NCBI GenBank assembly: GCA_023014335.1
Contig: JAECYW010000001.1
Location: 3,968,001-4,032,000, forward strand
From: Galerina marginata
Taxonomy: Eukaryota > Basidiomycota > Agaricomycetes > Agaricales > Galerinaceae
Length of the DNA stretch: 64,000 nucleotides
Direction: 5' to 3'
Shown: positions 36,215-47,500 of the stretch, in pieces
How the letters are laid out: each line of letters opens with the position of its first letter
How positions within the stretch are numbered: position 1 is the first letter of the stretch
Made by a program: the position numbers and the translations under genes
Notes under the pieces: generated by a model
Told to the model about the DNA's origin: nothing
The model's input: the letters and a program-made list of their open reading frames with translations, nothing else
The model's database searches: none

Positions 36215-38807
36215 ATGATTCCCCTTCCAAGCTCATTTGGCGACATTATCGCCGCTGCAAACCTTGCCTTCTCCATTTACAAAGCTCTCAGTGACAGCGC
36301 CGGTGCCACCTACGAGTATCAATGCCTGGTCGACGAACTGTATTCTTTCCATCTTGCTCTGAAATCGGTCAATCAGGTTCTGGCGAATTCGGCGATTTCT
36401 CCGAGCGACGTTCATGCTATCAAAGAAGAAGCTGTATCCTGTCGAAAATTGCTGGAAAAGTTCTGGGATCGCATCAAATCGTTTCAAAAGTCTCTCGGTG
36501 GTGGTAGAAGGGACTGGAAGGACTCTTGGCGCAAAATCGGCTGGGGTCTTTTCAAGTCCAACGAAGTCGCGGATTTCCGACAGAAGATTTCTCAACGCAA
36601 ACAAACAATTGCGATATTTCTGAGCGGACTGGGAATGTAAGTTGGCAGTGATTATCTTCACAACAGATTATGATTCATTGTATTAGATCCCTAACTTCCA
36701 GCTACGGCGAAGATATTCGGAAGACGCTAGTGGCGCTGACAACCACTACAAAGGAAATACTCCTTGTACAAAAGCAGCTACCTCGACGGATGGAGTACGG
36801 CCTAGATAACGCCGTGATCCTGCAAGACGTGTTTGGAAAACCGATTACAGTTACATGGGAGCTTTGTTTCTCGCCTGAAGTATGCATCTTCAATGTAGTT
36901 CTTTCCGTTATTGACGTCGAGGACAGGCACTACACAATTTTCTGACCGGGTACTTTGCGAAAAAGATTGGGCAGGATTATGTCGAGCGCCGCGAATATAG
37001 CATTTCCGGCGCGGATGGCAGGTCGATTGTTAAGCGACCCCCCCGAGGAAACTTGAAGTGGCGTTCACAGGACCCGTCAGACATGGAATTTGATCCCGTT
37101 GCATGGCGTTCGGTGGTAAAGAAAGGGGCGGTTCTTTTCATGAGTATGGAGGTGAGGAGGATAAAACTGGAGTCCACTCATCAATCTGCAATTCAGAAGG
37201 AAACATGCCCGCGATGTTACCGGACTGAGATTGGTGTAATGCCGGATGGCGAATGGCTAGAGTGGTAAGCATTTTTGACTATTCCATTTCCAACCAATTT
37301 CATGATTTTTTGCATTGGAGTCGGCGCTGTCAAAGACGTTTTACATGGGACGATAGGCCGGTGGAGGTAGAGAATGCACCTGTGCCAGATCCGAGCATTG
37401 TAGATTTTCGGAACATCAAGGTGGTGCCAGTTACAGAGGTAAAAGGCAACATATATCAAAATGAATGGCCAATAGTCTCACCAGTTGTTTGAATTTCATG
37501 ATTTCTAGATTGTACGTAAACATGTTGATTGATCACTGACCTCCCACTCTGACCATTCCATCCTGCTTTCCCATTTCCAGTGGGTACGTGAGCATTGATG
37601 ATTGAGCACCGACCACCGCTCTGACGTTCCATATTGCTTTCTCGTTTCCAGTCTGTACGTGACCCTGTTGATTGAGCACTGACCACAGCTCTGACCATTC
37701 CATCTCGCTTTCTCATTTCCAGGGTGTACGTGAGCCTGTTGATTGAGCACTGACCACCGCTCTGACCATTCCGTCTCGCTTTCTCATTTCCAGCTTGTAC
37801 GTGACCCTGTTGATTGAGCACTGACCACTGCACTGACCATTCCATCTCGCTTTCTTATTTCCAGCCTGTACGTAAATATGTTGATTGATCACCGACCTCC
37901 CGCTCTGAGCATTCCATCCTGCTTTCCCATTTCCAGTGGGTACGTGAGCATTGATGATTGAGCACCGACCACCGCTCTGACGTTCCATATTGCTTTCTCG
38001 TTTCCAGTCTGTACGTGACCCTGTTGATTGAGCACTGACCACCGCTCTGACCATTCCATCTCGCTTTCTCATTTCCAGGGTGTACGTGAGCCTGTTGATT
38101 GAGCACTGACCACCGCTCTGACCATTCCGTCTCGCTTTCTCATTTCCAGCCTGTACGTGACCCTGTTGATTGAGCACTGACCACCGCTCTGACCATTCCA
38201 TCTCGCTTTCTCATTTCCAGGATGTACGTGACCCTGTTGATTGAGCACTGACCACAGCACTGACCATTCCATCTCGCTTTCTCATTTCCAGCATGTACGT
38301 GAGCCTGTTGTTTGAGCACTGACCACAGCTCTGACCATTCCATCTCGCTTTCTCATTTCCAGGATGTACGTGAGCCAGTTGATTGAGCACTGACCACAGC
38401 TCTGACCATTCCATCTCGCTTTCTCATTTCCAGAGTGTACGTGAGCCTGTTGATTGAGCACTGACCACCACTCTGACCATTCCACCTTGCTTTCTCATTA
38501 ACACCTTGATCATCATAAATGCGCCGCTCACCGACTGCTCATTTTGGGAAATCTGCAGTGGGTATGTATAATTTAGTAACGGCTTTCCTCGAAATTTTTC
38601 ACTTTTTACTCACCATCTCCTTCTACTTTGGGTATGTTTCCAAGCTGAATGTGTTTCCTATTTGTTGAGGTTCTTTCTATAACTTAATTCTAGTTCAACT
38701 TGCATAGCTACAAGCAGAGGAGGACGAAGCCAGTCGATGTGAGTATTCTGAAAGGTCGTGCTTCTTTCTTACTAACAGAATTTGTAGTCGAAGAAATTCT
38801 CTCATGA
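36215..38807 (+). CDS. Micro-exon gene 2: STAND-like N-terminus, ubiquitin-like domain, zinc ribbon, 15 one-codon exons
   Basis: Large exons are 36215-36636, 36687-36879, 36927-37264 and 37321-37438. Exon 1 begins MIPLPSSFGDIIAAANLAFS and ends near IAIFLSGLG, with donor GTAAGT. Exon 2 has AVILQDVFGKPITVTWELCF and exon 3 starts ALHNFLTGYFAKK, the ubiquitin-like part. CPRC in exon 3 and CRRC at the start of exon 4 form the zinc ribbon, with the splice inside a codon. Exon 4 ends PVPDPSIVDFRNIKVVPVTE in phase 0. The 15 one-codon exons (37509-38561) spell I-W-S-G-L-P-W-S-G-P-D-H-D-S-W. The 31-base exon 38708-38738 and last exon from 38788 give EEDEASRFEEILS and TGA, about 388 residues. Compared with genes 1 and 3 the variable peptide is richer in W, S, G and P. 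Placement after a zinc ribbon suggests an exposed tail. Confidence 0.65.
37509..38561 (+). repeat. Array 2: intron-sized tandem repeats separated by single codons
   Basis: This is the most regular array, with a 71-base period: a 68-base intron plus a three-base exon. Donors are GTACGTGAGC or GTACGTGACC, the likely branch site is GAGCACTGACC, and acceptors end CTTTCTCATTTCCAG. A block of five consecutive units (from 37509) is repeated about 356 bases on (from 37865). Between the two blocks the triplets TGG, TCT and GGT are kept, while CTT has become CCT. The last intron has lost the usual end and finishes at AATCTGCAG before the constant TGG. Confidence 0.85.
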
Positions 38808-39280
38808 GGTAAGATATTGTAGGCGAGTATGCCAAAGGCTTTTGTGGCTTATGTACTTTATTACTTAGTTACTTTTGTTGTTCCCGTTTTGCGGTACGTG
38901 GAGTGTGCCAGCATCAGTTGCATACCAGGTCCGATAAGAACCCACAGAGATAGTAGTTCCGGAAGTGGAGGAAATGATGTATGAGTATGTGGTGGAATAC
39001 AATATGGTCTTTGGTGTCTATATATTATCATTCACTCGCTCAGTCCCATTAAAAATTTCAAGCTTAATGTTCGCACCAACAAAGACCCATGAACATGGCA
39101 TTCAGTTAGTAAATTAGGATCGTCTCGCTTCCGCCTTAAAATGACCGATGTCGGACCGAAAACGAAAACGAGGTGGCATTTCATAAGCTATCATCATCGT
39201 AGGTATTAGGCCTTGAGTCGGAGAGAAAGCCAGCAAAAAAAAAAACAGCGCTAAGAGCGACAACGGAAACCGGCATTATG
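38808..39280. repeat. 3' region of micro-exon gene 2
   Basis: Matches 27824-28290 and 61834-62300. It contains the GAGGTAAGATATTGTAG block, GGTCCGATAAGAACCC, and a frame VVPEVEEMMYEYVVEYNMVF open in units 2 and 3. That frame could be an alternative 3' exon or chance. Confidence 0.45.
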
Positions 39281-39285
39281 GAACG

Positions 39286-39485
39286 TATTGGGAATGCAAT
39301 CCGGCACTATGTAGGTTATTTGAGAACGTAGTATATTAGTAATATGGGCGCTTAATTAGTAATCGACTTAGTAATCATTTAGTATTGTAGATAACTCTAG
39401 AATAATGTAGATACACCGTAGATACGTATATAAGAGCTCTGTAGGAGCCTGTAAATATAATAAGTTCACCTAAATATTCCCAACA
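39286..39485. mobile_element. Solo LTR, 200 bp, with 5 bp target duplication
   Basis: It starts TATTGGGAAT (TG changed to TA) and ends ATTCCCAACA, giving inverted ends TTGGGAAT/ATTCCCAA. GAACG flanks it on both sides (39281-39285 and 39486-39490). Inside is a TATATAAGAGCTC promoter-like site. Units 1 and 3 have uninterrupted sequence at the corresponding place (GGCGATAAGCAGGAGAACGAG near 28300), which gives an empty site. The insertion is therefore younger than the duplication of the units. Confidence 0.85.
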
Positions 39486-39529
39486 GAACGAGAACCAGGG
39501 CAGGGTAGCGAGGAATCTCTTCAAACCTA

Positions 39530-42145
39530 AAGTCGCAGCTCACGTTTTTCGACTACGAACAGGACAAGGAACGAGATTTTTTGGCGTCGTTTGTTCCTAG
39601 TTCTAGTAGTGCGCTGAACAAAAAAAATAGCGCGGAGAGCGTTCTTCCTTCAACCTTGGCTTCCTCCTTCGTATTCCAACCATTTTTTCACGTTATCGAC
39701 CTTGCCTGCTGTCCATGCGTAAGTCAACTTGCGAATGACGTACAGATAGACTTGTCGTCCGCTTCGTACTAGTTGGCAGGAGACGCAGGTTTGCACGTCA
39801 TCCTCAGTTAAAAGAGAAATTTAGCATCAGTCATGCAAAGTCATGCAAAGTCTTGTCCGGGTTATGCTACAGTCGTAAAAAAGTCATAGCACAAGTCAGG
39901 AATGCCGTCAACCCACAATCACCTTGGTTACGGAGATTCTCAGGCGTTCAACTATCTGACTTCAATCCGACTTCGTGTCTGTAAAGTCAGTCGCATTATT
40001 TTAATTTTTACCTGCCTGTTGCCCGATTTGCCCGAAGTTGAAACTTTCTGCCCAATATTGTCCAGTTGTTTCTCGCCTTCTCATGCCTTTCCCCTTCCTC
40101 TCACACCACCACCACCATACTACTGCCTATACTGCTGCTGCCCACCTCGATGAGAAACAGTGACACTATGTAAGTATATCCTTCAAGCATTGATCATGGT
40201 CGTTGGGCTGACTTCTTCCTCTGTTCAGTCCCTCATGTTGTGACTCGCGGCGAACATTCACATCAACAATATGGGCTGGCTGGACGGTAGTTCCGCGTAA
40301 CAAAGCCCAATGGACAGGTTGGAAGCCCAGAAGTAAGCACATCTTTATGACATGTCCGGTTCTGCAAATACTTACCTGCTCCCGACAGGCCTTTTGAACA
40401 CCAACCCACCTACTTCAGTTCCCTGGATATTGATCGGTAATTATTTCCACATCCTTTACTTATACCTTGCACTTGCACCACGTAGCTTTAAATGATATCA
40501 AGTAAGTATCTGTTGTTGTATCGCTGGGAATGAAGACTTACCTTGCCTTGAAAGTTGTTGAGACCACTGTTTATCACCAGATCACTGTGAATTGCAGGAC
40601 AAACAGCAGTGAGAAATGTGAATACTGTCGGGGATGAGTTCCTGCTGTGCAGTGTTAGCATGCAAGCCAAGTGACATTTCGTAATAGTGTTTCTGACCTG
40701 ACCTTATGATATATCCGTAAGCCAATCTGAAAACACTATTGAAGAAGAACGCTAAGGGGACTGTGAACAGGAACGCAGTCAGTCATTTACCTTATTGCTG
40801 TTAAGGTGAACTTTGTTTCAGTAATCTAAACTACCCTAGCATACTTACCCAAGCCCCTCACAGCACCTCTCCACTCCTTTTATGCAGACACCCGCCTTGA
40901 AGATTCGGGTTTGAATTGGCTAAACGTGAAATGCTTCGGGTCTAGTCACGTCGGTACCACTAAGCAGAACTAGAATACCATGTATTGCATATAGATATGA
41001 TCAAAAATATATACTATTATCCCCAAATTATCCCTCGTTGCTTGACTATTGCTTGACTTTTGCACACTAGTGGTAGACTGCTGTCTGACTTCTGTTTGAC
41101 TTCTCTGGGCGGCATGGGATCCTCGTGATTTTCCTCCTATGCAAAGGCTGGGTAGAACTGGGGTAAAAGTCATACTATAGTCATACAATAGTCAAAAAAT
41201 CTAGTCAAATTTTTAGGCGACCTGTGGAGAGTCGATGATGCAAGTACGATCACCGTGGTGGAAAAAACGGGGCAAGCAGAAGCTCCGCCTAATCATCGGT
41301 CGATTTTCCAAACGTGTGCCTGAAACCAGAGGCTACAGTTTGCCCAGAATAAAAAAGTAGACTTTGTCGGCTGAGATATGGACTTACATATGAATTTCGT
41401 CAACTAGATCAAAACGGAAACGGAAATTGAAATCGACTTGGAGTAAGACGCGGCAGAAAAAGGCGGTGGCGGTCGATGTGGGCTGGCGTTGGCTGTGTTG
41501 CGACTGGGAGATCCAATGACGCAGTAATGCGTGGCGGTCTGAGCATGTCGAGGATCGAATGTCGAGATAGGTATGAGCTTGGATGATGGGCCAGGTCGAC
41601 GTGGTAATCGAAGCGGAACTCATGGGAGACAGTGATCGTATATCTGAACCATTACTTCGCTTCGCTTCGAATAGATCGGATTTGGGAATATTGAGATCCA
41701 CTATTCAATATTCAATGCTCAATTTTCGAGGGTTTGAACCTGAAGCGCGGAAAGATGGTGCTGTAAACAGTTCGTTTTCAGCTAGCACTCCAAGTGTAGA
41801 AAGAGAACACATTTACTTAACCTGTCGGGTACATCTCCCGTTGACTCGTCTTGGATCCTCCTGAAAATCAGTGGTCGAATCGCCAGCTGGGAAAATCCTT
41901 GTTTCCTTGCCTCGGAATTATGAATGCAGACTCGCACAAGTGAATACGACCTGTATGAAGAGGATTGTAAATTGCGCTGGTGCTAGATGGTTGTTTCTCA
42001 CTTAAAGTCGAGCTGATGAGCACTGGCAAAGCACTTGGGCTGGACGTTATGCCAGCGGGTATCCTGAAATTCAGCCGGGTCCGACGCGTATCGGTGCCTG
42101 TTTTCCAAATTCCAATAGATGTTTTGACAAAAGCGTAGCTCGGTC
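39530..42145. repeat. Module C of unit 2, interrupted by a 1.4 kb insertion
   Basis: The left part (39530-39785) and right part (about 41220-42145) match continuous sequence at 28367-29590 in unit 1. Landmarks are GCAGCTCACGTTTTTCGACTA, GATGGGCCAGGTCGACGTGG, TTCAATATTCAATGCTCAAT and CTGTTTTCCAAATTCCAA. The match ends near 42145, where the Helitron-containing insertion begins. Confidence 0.6.
39786..41219. other. Insertion in module C; spliced-looking fragment, identity unknown
   Basis: This segment is absent from units 1 and 3. Its left end has repeated AGTCATGCAA motifs and its right end has GTCATACTATAGTCATAC and CTTGACTATTGCTTGAC, so it may be a transposon with clustered subterminal repeats. 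Inside, donors and acceptors alternate (GTAAGTATATCC near 40169, CTGTTCAG near 40229, GTAAGCAC near 40332, CCGACAG near 40390). They enclose readable blocks such as TIWAGWTVVPRNKAQW and TSVPWILIG. I could not assign a family or a full frame; it may be a captured gene fragment. Confidence 0.3.
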
Positions 42146-42479
42146 ACAACTCGGTCATCCTATACATTAAAAGAGGACGGTGTTTTGACCCTGCATTGCT
42201 TACGCGATTTCATGTAAGCAAATAAACGAACCTGATTGGCTCCAGCATCCTGGGTGTCGTTTTGGCCCATGTAAGTTTACGTAATCTTTCCCTCTACCAC
42301 GGTTCCACTCAGTTCCATCACTTTCCAGTACATTCCTTCCTTTCAACCACCACCACCCCGTGCCTCTATATAAACGCGCCCACCATTCATCCAGCCCATC
42401 CAACATGGCCCCAACGAAGCTTGATCGCGGGCCCCTCCCCTCCCATGAGGGATATGGGCTGGAATTTGGAGGTGAATGA

Positions 42480-43140
42480 GAGATTTGGGTGAGAGAAAAC
42501 ACCGGGTACGTCACGAAAACGTCGCTCGCGGTCCAGCTAACCCACACCTCCCCACCTTGCAGTGCCGGTCACCACTCCGCCACCCCGTGGGCCCCGATTC
42601 AGCGCCACGTCACGGCAAGGACACGCGACGCGCGCCGCGCCAGGTGCCGCCACATCCGCAAGGGACCCAGCATGGACCCGGTCCCTCCCCAGTGCCCGCT
42701 CCTCCGCTCTGCCACCTCAATGGCATTGAGCTTGGAGGACGCGGCGTACGTGTGGAGGGCGCCAACCTGCCACGAGAATGCGGGAGGACCCCACATCGAC
42801 ACGACCCACATCGACGCAAAAACGCACCACGTCGGTGTAGGGACCACCGCAACCGCATTACGACGTTGCGGAGGCCACCGCGAACCCCCTCCGCCGACCG
42901 TCACCAGGCAAGCACGCTACCAAACCACCAGAGGGCCCCCCACACCGACACGGAGCCCACCCCGTCGGTGTAGGCACCATCGCGACGCCACAATGTCGTT
43001 GCGGAGACCCTCACCCTCTGCCTTCGCCTCCGCTCTCGCCTCCACTCTCGCCTCTGCCTTTCCCTTACCTCTGCTCTCACCGCTGCCTTTACCTCTGCTC
43101 TCGCCTCTGCCTTCACCTCTGCTCTCGCCTTTACTTCTGT
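42480..43140. repeat. GC-rich low-complexity region with internal repeats
   Basis: GC content is far above the neighbours, and open frames occur in several phases on both strands for that reason. GTCGGTGTAG with a following ACGTTGCGGAG-like block occurs twice, about 130 bases apart (near 42831 and 42964). From about 43020 to 43135 a CTCTGCTCTCGCCTCTGCC-type repeat dominates. The 244-codon frame 42489-43223 encodes mostly Pro, Ser, Leu, Arg and Thr and is not treated as a gene. Confidence 0.5.
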
Positions 43141-43515
43141 TCCGGATGCATCCCCAGCCCCGCTCTCTCAACCACTGCCACACGTATATAGTAATTAATA
43201 TATTCATTAGAATTAAGAAGTAAAATAAGGATCAAAACTTGAGATTTCCCCACACCCATATCTAAGAATGAGCTGCTGAGGCAGTGAAGCGAGGCTAACG
43301 TGTGGCAATTGTGCCGCAGTTGTCCCGAATTAAATCCTCGCTCATGTGCCTGCATGAATAAGCCGGAGTAAGTGTTTCGGGGTTCTCAGCACCTCTCTGC
43401 TTCTACCCTCCTGTTCTCCCCCCCCTTTTCACTGCTTTGGGTGCATTAAATTCGCATTTTTGGAGGTAGTTAATGCTAATATTCTCAATATGCAAATTCT
43501 AAATGGATTGTGAGC

Positions 43516-44205
43516 TAGTGTTTTGAAGTCCGGTCAGGTCCGGTTTTTTGACCTTCCGAGCTCAGGACCGGGACCGGGACCGGTCCCTCCTCCCTCAAAT
43601 TCTGCAAAAAACCGGACTGGACCGACCAGGACCGGTCCTGAGCGGTCTTGTGCAGTCTTTTGCGGTTGCGCGACCGGTCTGAACCGGTTGCGGTTGCAAC
43701 CAGTTGGCGACCGGTCCAAGACCGGTCTTTGTAGGTGATTCTCGTATTTTATGCACTGGGCAGTACTTTTTTTTCGTTATATGTGTCTAAGATTTCGTAA
43801 ATCAAAAGAATATAGTCTGAAATTTGTTTATCTATTATTTTTACACTAAGTTATGCCATTTCCCGATCTATCAAGCTCCATCCAACCTTTGCAAACGAAG
43901 GTTTTCTTACCAGAGGCGTTTTAAAAAATGCCTCCGGTAAGAAAACTTTCGTTTGGAACTCACGTTGGCGTTGATTAAGCGCTGAGTTTGAGCTCAGCGC
44001 CTTGGTCTCGTGGACTGGAAAAGACCGGTTGCAACCGGTTGCAACCGGTCTTTTATCGGTCTGAAGATTTTTGAGATCACGGAGGACCAAGGACCGGACT
44101 GCAGTTGCGGTCTTGACCGGTCCTAATAATTTGCGGTCCTGATCGGTTTTGGTCCGGTCTGGTCCCGGTCTTTTTCCAGTCTTGCAACCGGACTTCAAAA
44201 CACTA
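43516..44205. mobile_element. hAT-type MITE with 8 bp target duplication
   Basis: The element begins TAGTGTTTTGAAGTCCGGTC and ends with the matching complement ACCGGACTTCAAAACACTA. TTGTGAGC flanks it at 43508-43515 and 44206-44213, the 8 bp duplication typical of hAT elements. The interior is filled with ACCGGTC/GACCGGT words on both sides. It has no coding capacity. A second, nested inverted repeat lies at about 43893-43980 (AACGAAGGTTTTCTTACC against GGTAAGAAAACTTTCGTT). Confidence 0.88.
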
Positions 44206-44235
44206 TTGTGAGCAGATATATTGTTCTTTTAGTCA

Positions 44236-44425
44236 AGATCTGTGCAGATCAGTTGGATCTGATTATCACAAGTAGGTGCCTTCTTTCCTTTTACTCCTCT
44301 TAACTCATACCAAAGTGCAGATCAGTTGGATCTGATTATTACAAGTAGGTGATTTCTCTCTTTTAACCTCTCTGACCAACTAACTCTTGCTGAAATGCAT
44401 ATCAGTTGGATCTGATTATCACAAG
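44236..44425 (+). repeat. Three tandem copies of a 78 bp repeat
   Basis: The core ATCAGTTGGATCTGATTATC followed by ACAAGTAGGTGATTTCTCTC occurs at about 44246, 44325 and 44400, with less conserved spacers. CAGATCAGTTGGATCTG contains the near-palindrome AGATC..GATCT. The copies sit just upstream of the Helitron gene and may be promoter repeats or part of the 5' structure. Confidence 0.7.
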
Positions 44426-44571
44426 TAGATGATTTCTCTCTTTTTATGTTTCTAATTCTTGCTAAAAAAAATACAATATTACAGACCACATATTCCACTT
44501 TGTTTCAGGTGTTTAAATTCACTGTACCATGGATCACCACATGTATGATACTATTTTGCTCCTCTGATCTC

Positions 44572-47500
44572 ATGTTAATGTATAGGCATACAATTTTAAG
44601 GGAAACACCTCCTACCACACCACAAAGACAGCGTGATGCAGAAAGAAGACAAGAGCGTGAGAGCCGTACTTTGGACAGCCCACAAATACGGCGTGCACCT
44701 CAACAGCCAATTTCCCATGTGCCTATCCCCTTTAATTTAGCACAGCACAACCCTCCGCAAGCGCCATTGAACCAAGCTTCTGAAGATCCATTTGTTGATG
44801 TAGATATGAATGGCCGAGAGCTTCGCTTAGCACCTGGAATTGCTGGCCAATTGGCGAGTTTACCACCTCTTCCCATGTTTCGCCGTTATGGAGCGGTGCC
44901 CGCACCAAATGTATGTGTTGGATTTTTCTTAAATAATGTAGGCAGCTAAAAAAAAGAAAAAATTGCAGCCTATAGCAGCACTTCCACTTCCACCACCACC
45001 TCATAATGGTTTGGATCAAATTCAGGTATATTATTTCTCAAATTTCCAAACAACTGATAATTGATTTCTATAGCATCAATATGCTAATTTACCTGTACAT
45101 TTGCAAACAATGCTGGCAAATCTGCCACCTATTCCACCAAGGCAACTAGGTAGGCGTGGTCAAACTCAACCTAACCCACCAACTTTGCCTTTGCAAATTC
45201 AGCCAAACTTAAATTTAAACAACACCTTGCAGCCTGCAGCTCCTGTTGTAGCTCCTCTGCATGTTCAAGGTAATTTTCCTGTGGCCCAAGTAGTGCCTGC
45301 TATAGTGCCCGCTATGATGCCTGCTCCTGCTCCTGCTCCTGCTGTTGCTGCTATGTTGCCTCCTGAGAATACTCTTGAGCCTGAAATTGCTCCAGTTCGC
45401 ATTCCGTATACAAATTTGCCTGATGCATATCTGCCTGTGGATGAAACTCATCGCCGCTATAAAAAGATGAACTTGGGTCCTATGAATATTGAATGTAAAA
45501 AGTGTCATGCACTGCATTGGATAGATGAAAGACACACAAAGTCTTCTAAAACAAATCCTACATTTGGTACATGCTGTCTGGATGGCAAAATACAACTGCC
45601 ACAATTAGATAAACCACCACGAGAACTTCGTGAATTATATGATGGCATTAGTAACCACTCAGACCACTTTTTGAAGCACATTGTGGCTTATAACAATGCT
45701 TTTGCTATGATCTCAGTTGCACATAATCAGGTTCATTTCAACACTCCAGGACCTGATGTGTATACAATTGAAGGGGAATTGAGACACCGCATGGGTGCTC
45801 TTTTGCCAACTGATAAAGGACCACTATATGCCCAAGTTTACTTCCAAACAAATGAAGCTGCACTTGATATTAGAATGGGCCGCACTGCTTACATTGATCA
45901 GAACAATGATGGGCAAGAGGAAAATCAGACCAGACACACCAGAAGACAACAACCAGGGCGCAGACAAATTTTACAAATTTTACAAGATGTTTTGCATCGG
46001 AATCATGGATATATTGCTCTGTACAAAACAGCATTAGAGCGGCTTCTTGAGGCTGGAAATCCTCCAGATTTACATGTGTGGTTGCATTTTAATCCTCAGC
46101 AAGATCAGCGAAGATATAATCTGCCAACTGCAGATGAGGTTGCAGTTATTATCCCTGGAAATGGACAGCAGGCAACAACAGGCCGTGATTTAGTGTTGGC
46201 TACTCGGGATGGACCTCTTAGAAGAATATCAGAAACACATCCTGCCTTTCAATCTTTGTACTATGTTCTACTATTTCCAAGAGGAGAGCATGGCTGGCAT
46301 ACTGGAATTCCTTTGTGTCTGGGTGAAAATGAAAATTATAATCTATCAGAACACCATGAAGAGGAAATGCGGCATGCAGGAGAGGAGCCTAATAATGATG
46401 AGCAAAATGAACAGAACAACAGGAGAAAGTCACGTAAAATGGTTTCTCAGTTGGAATACTATGCCTACCGTCTACATTCAAGATGCAATGAATCAAATCA
46501 TTTATTTAAAGCACGGGCTCTTTTTCAAAGATATATTGTTGACGGATGGGCTCAAACTGATCAATCACGTTTATCTTGGTTGGAAAATAACCAAGATGAA
46601 CTACGTGTTGAGGTTCTTCAAGGATTTGTTGATGCAGTTGCTGCACATGGCGATGCAAATCTTGGAGAAATTGGCCAACGTGTTATTTTACCATCTTCAT
46701 ATATTGGAGGATCAAGACACATGTTTCAGCTCTATCAGGACTCCTTGGCATTAGCCCGCTTTTTTGCCAAACCTGATTTTTTTCTAACAGTTACTGCAAA
46801 TCCAAGATGGGAAGAAATAACTCAGGAACTACTCCCAGGCCAGCAACCTTCTGACCGCCCTGACCTTATTGCTCGAGTATTCCGGGAGAAAATTCGTAAA
46901 TTAATCAAAATGATTAAAGGAGGTCTTCTTGGAGGCTTCTGTGGAAATGTTTATACCATTGAATTTCAGAAGCGTGGTTTGCCACATATTCATATTTTGA
47001 TTTTTTTAAACCGTGAGGCACAAGAGAGGTTAAACAACCCAGAAGTGATAGACAAAGTAATATCAGCAGAAATTCCTGATCCTGCAACACACCCCAGATT
47101 ACACCATTTGGTTACAACACTAATGGTACATCGACCATGTGAAGGGAATGACAAAGCATCATGCATGAAGAATGGAAAATGTTCCAAGCATTATCCAAAA
47201 GAATTTCATGAACAAACAACTCTTGCCCATGATGGATACACAATCTACCGAAGGCGGAATAATGGGCGTACATTTACCATGGCTGATGGCACTATAATTG
47301 ACAATCGGAACATTGTCCCATATTGCCCATTGATTTCTTTAATGCTAGATTGTCATGCCAATCTTGAATGCTGCATATCTATTAAAGCATTCAAATATGT
47401 TCATAAATATGTATATAAGGGTCAGGATCGCACAACAATGGGCTTTGGACAAACAGAAAATGAAATTAAACAGTATTTAGATGCAAGATATGTTTCTGCA

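Noticed and set aside
37456..38485. Chain of minus-strand frames encoding repeats like SVLNQQAHVHPGNEKARWNG across array 2 (also 26529-27480 and 59378-61277)
   Set aside because: The 71-base period is not a multiple of three, so a stop-free repeat opens all three frames in turn. The frames lack consistent starts and lie opposite the paralogous genes. They are by-products of the intron repeat.
38708..38810. Alternative phase-0 reading of the last exons (45-base exon then SKKFSHE with a GTAAGA donor)
   Set aside because: Open in genes 2 and 3, but gene 1 has two in-frame stops, whereas the chosen frame is open and ends at the same stop in all three. Kept as a possible isoform only.
40160..40500. 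Oligopeptide-transporter-like fragment (TIWAGWTVVPRN, TSVPWILIG)
   Set aside because: Similarity is too slight to name a family, and no start, stop or transmembrane pattern could be built.
42489..43223. 244-codon plus-strand frame
   Set aside because: High GC and simple repeats open several frames on both strands; the predicted peptide is low complexity with no domain.
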